Source of the DNA: Cyanobacteria bacterium UBA2855
GTDB taxonomy: Bacteria; Cyanobacteriota; Vampirovibrionia; Gastranaerophilales; Gastranaerophilaceae
DNA length: 16,862 nucleotides
Assembly: GCA_002350725.1 (NCBI GenBank)
Contig: DEFJ01000030.1
Span: 1 to 16,862, forward strand
Direction: 5' to 3'
The first letter of the stretch is position 1. Each line of letters begins with the position of its first letter. Below, piece by piece: positions 15,704 to 16,862 of the stretch. The notes under the pieces were generated by a model. It had not been told where the DNA came from. It worked only from the letters and a program-made list of their open reading frames with translations, and made no database searches. The translations under genes were made by a program, and so were the position numbers.

Positions 15704-16579
15704 TTACAACTCAGATGGCATTTTATCAAAATTATTGGTTACCGCATGGATGTATCCCAAAACATCAGCAAAATATGCTAAATTTACATTACCATCCAAT
15801 ATTAAATCTGCTTTATCTCTAAACGGGCGAACGTACTTGTCACCTGCGTTAATAAGATAATCCCAATGTTTCAAGGCATTTGCTTCGTCCTGATTTCGCT
15901 CCTTACAAGCACGAGAAATAAATCTTTCTTTTCTTATAGCATTATCAGTTTCTACATATATTTTAATATCAAAAACTTCCTGAACAGTGGAATACATTGT
16001 TGCAATGCCTTCTACTACATTTATTTTTCTTGAAACAACTTCTTGAGCATTCGGAACTGAAACTCCGGTACCATTTGGTAAATACATAGGAGCCATAACA
16101 TTATTACCACTTGCTAATTCTTCTAAATCTTTTTTCAAAATATCAAGTTGAAAACTTGAGGGCGCATCCAGATCATAACCCGCATCTCTTAAATTATCAA
16201 AGCCACCATATTGTGCGATTTCTTTTGATATATCATTAAAATAATTGTCCGTACTAAGGACAGACACCGGCAAATTAAATTGCTCTATATTTTTCTTTAT
16301 TTCTTTACAAATAGTAGATTTTCCGGAAGCTGATTCTCCGGTAATTCCAATCAACAGACGCTTTGATGGATTGTTTATTAATCTTTTTGAAAATCGGCTT
16401 ATAAAATCCGGACTTACATTCTTAAATAATGGGGTATTACAGCGTTTATCATATGCCAAGATTTGGCGAAATTTCGTTTGTAAATAAAAAACCAACAACT
16501 CCCTACCTGACTTTGATGTGAAATCCGGTTTTAAAATTTTATCGGAGGAGTTTAATTCTTTTTCAATTAATAGTTTCAT
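15704..16579 (-). CDS. Uridine kinase / phosphoribulokinase family protein
   Basis: 291-residue P-loop kinase of the PRK/URK family. Walker A GESASGKST (81-89) follows a LLIGIT strand; STDNYFND (109-116) gives the acceptor-side Asp and Tyr; YDLDAPSSF (134-142) matches the N/Y-x-D-x-P-x-x-F motif of uridine kinases. RFISRACKER (about 223-233) is the lid with arginines, and VVEGI (197-201) the Walker B-like strand. Uridine kinases are about 210 residues; this one carries an extra ~75-residue N-terminal helical region of unknown role. It could phosphorylate uridine, another nucleoside or a sugar; the sequence does not decide. No strong Shine-Dalgarno (GAAAG only). It stands alone, with a structured leader upstream. 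Confidence 0.85.
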   Translation of the reverse strand: MKLLIEKELNSSDKILKPDFTSKSGRELLVFYLQTKFRQILAYDKRCNTPLFKNVSPDFISRFSKRLINNPSKRLLIGITGESASGKSTICKEIKKNIEQFNLPVSVLSTDNYFNDISKEIAQYGGFDNLRDAGYDLDAPSSFQLDILKKDLEELASGNNVMAPMYLPNGTGVSVPNAQEVVSRKINVVEGIATMYSTVQEVFDIKIYVETDNAIRKERFISRACKERNQDEANALKHWDYLINAGDKYVRPFRDKADLILDGNVNLAYFADVLGYIHAVTNNFDKMPSEL

Positions 16580-16590
16580 ACTTTCGCTTT

Positions 16591-16630
16591 CATCACAATT
16601 AAAATAATGTGATGTATAGAATAATACATC
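16591..16630 (-). promoter_or_regulatory. Overlapping hairpins in the kinase leader
   Basis: Two inverted repeats share four bases: CATCACA/TGTGATG (16591-16597 with 16608-16614) and GATGTAT/ATACATC (16611-16617 with 16624-16630). On the minus-strand message both would lie 11 to 51 bases ahead of the kinase ATG and could not both form fully. Structure is seen; a regulatory role is inference. Confidence 0.35.
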
Positions 16631-16680
16631 AGAAAAAAATTTTTTGCTATATATTTATAAAAATATCAGCATTTTTAATA

Positions 16681-16746
16681 ATACTTAATATACTCATAAT
16701 GTACATTATATAAAAATGGTTACAATCCCATTTTTATATTAAGTAT
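16681..16746. repeat. Nested inverted repeat, three-armed
   Basis: A perfect 12-base outer repeat ATACTTAATATA (16681-16692) / TATATTAAGTAT (16735-16746) encloses a perfect 14-base palindrome ATAATGTACATTAT (16696-16709) and a hairpin with arms 16708-16719/16728-16739 (ATATAAAAATGG/CCATTTTTATAT). The outer and last inner arms compete for 16735-16739. No frame crosses it. Confidence 0.6.
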
Positions 16747-16750
16747 GTCC

Positions 16751-16788
16751 ATTTCTTTCTCTTTGTATCTATGCAAAGAGAAAGAAAT
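16751..16788. repeat. 15-bp perfect hairpin, pyrimidine/purine arms
   Basis: ATTTCTTTCTCTTTG (16751-16765) pairs perfectly with 16774-16788 across an eight-base loop. The purine arm is followed by a second, imperfect copy of the same words (CGAAAGAAAGAGAAAC, 16792-16807). Long hairpins of this composition occur as intergenic repeats or strong terminators; no T tract follows it directly on either strand. Confidence 0.55.
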
Positions 16789-16862
16789 AGACGAAAGAAA
16801 GAGAAACAAGCTCATATTACAGCGTCGCTATGCGCCGCAAAAGGCTACGCCGTTTGCAATAA

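Noticed and set aside
15535..15822. 95-residue plus-strand frame in the spacer before the kinase gene
   Set aside because: Its composition is that of random AT-rich DNA, it has no Shine-Dalgarno, and its last third is antisense to the kinase.

Overview
The window is about 17 kb of AT-rich (roughly one third G+C by eye), densely coding bacterial chromosome using the standard code. A secretin with a signal peptide and a lipoprotein with a lipobox point to a diderm cell. The AT richness, the compact pilus/secretion operon and the small glutamine-rich coiled-coil proteins remind me most of Candidatus Gastranaerophilales (Melainabacteria/Vampirovibrionia, gut relatives of Cyanobacteria). That placement is an impression from the protein sequences, not a proof; no rRNA or other taxonomic marker is present except ribosomal protein L9.

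Layout, left to right. (1) 1-740: an accessory patch with a DUF559 endonuclease-like gene broken by one missing base, lying between two directly repeated hairpin modules that share loop and flank sequence but have different stems. (2) 740-5322: an iron-type alcohol dehydrogenase (-); a small unknown protein (+); a nrnA-like DHH phosphoesterase and a YihY-type membrane protein coupled by an ATGA overlap (-); a DciA/DUF721 protein (+) divergent from nrnA through overlapping promoters; and a second small unknown coiled-coil protein (+). (3) 5310-8510 (-): one operon transcribed rplI, MetE/UROD-like methyltransferase, CooC-like ATPase, folD. (4) 8664-15421 (-): a type IV pilus / type II secretion operon transcribed lipoprotein (PilP/GspC-like), secretin, PilB/GspE ATPase, PilC/GspF platform protein, with a short-chain dehydrogenase at its tail. 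(5) 15704-16579 (-): a uridine-kinase/phosphoribulokinase-family P-loop kinase with a hairpin-rich leader, then inverted repeats and a more GC-rich stretch at the right edge.

How the genes fit together. The pilus/secretion set supplies outer-membrane pore, pilot or alignment lipoprotein, cytoplasmic motor and inner-membrane platform, but no pilins and no PilM/N/O partners are in view. The rplI operon joins a ribosomal protein to three genes of one-carbon flavour: FolD makes and interconverts methylene- and methenyl-tetrahydrofolate, the MetE/UROD-like protein has a zinc-thiolate site typical of methyl transfer, and the CooC-like ATPase has the Cys-X-Cys metal site of nickel-insertion ATPases. 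That trio without a visible CO dehydrogenase is the most interesting functional grouping here. I see no CRISPR array, complete insertion sequence, prophage, tRNA or rRNA.
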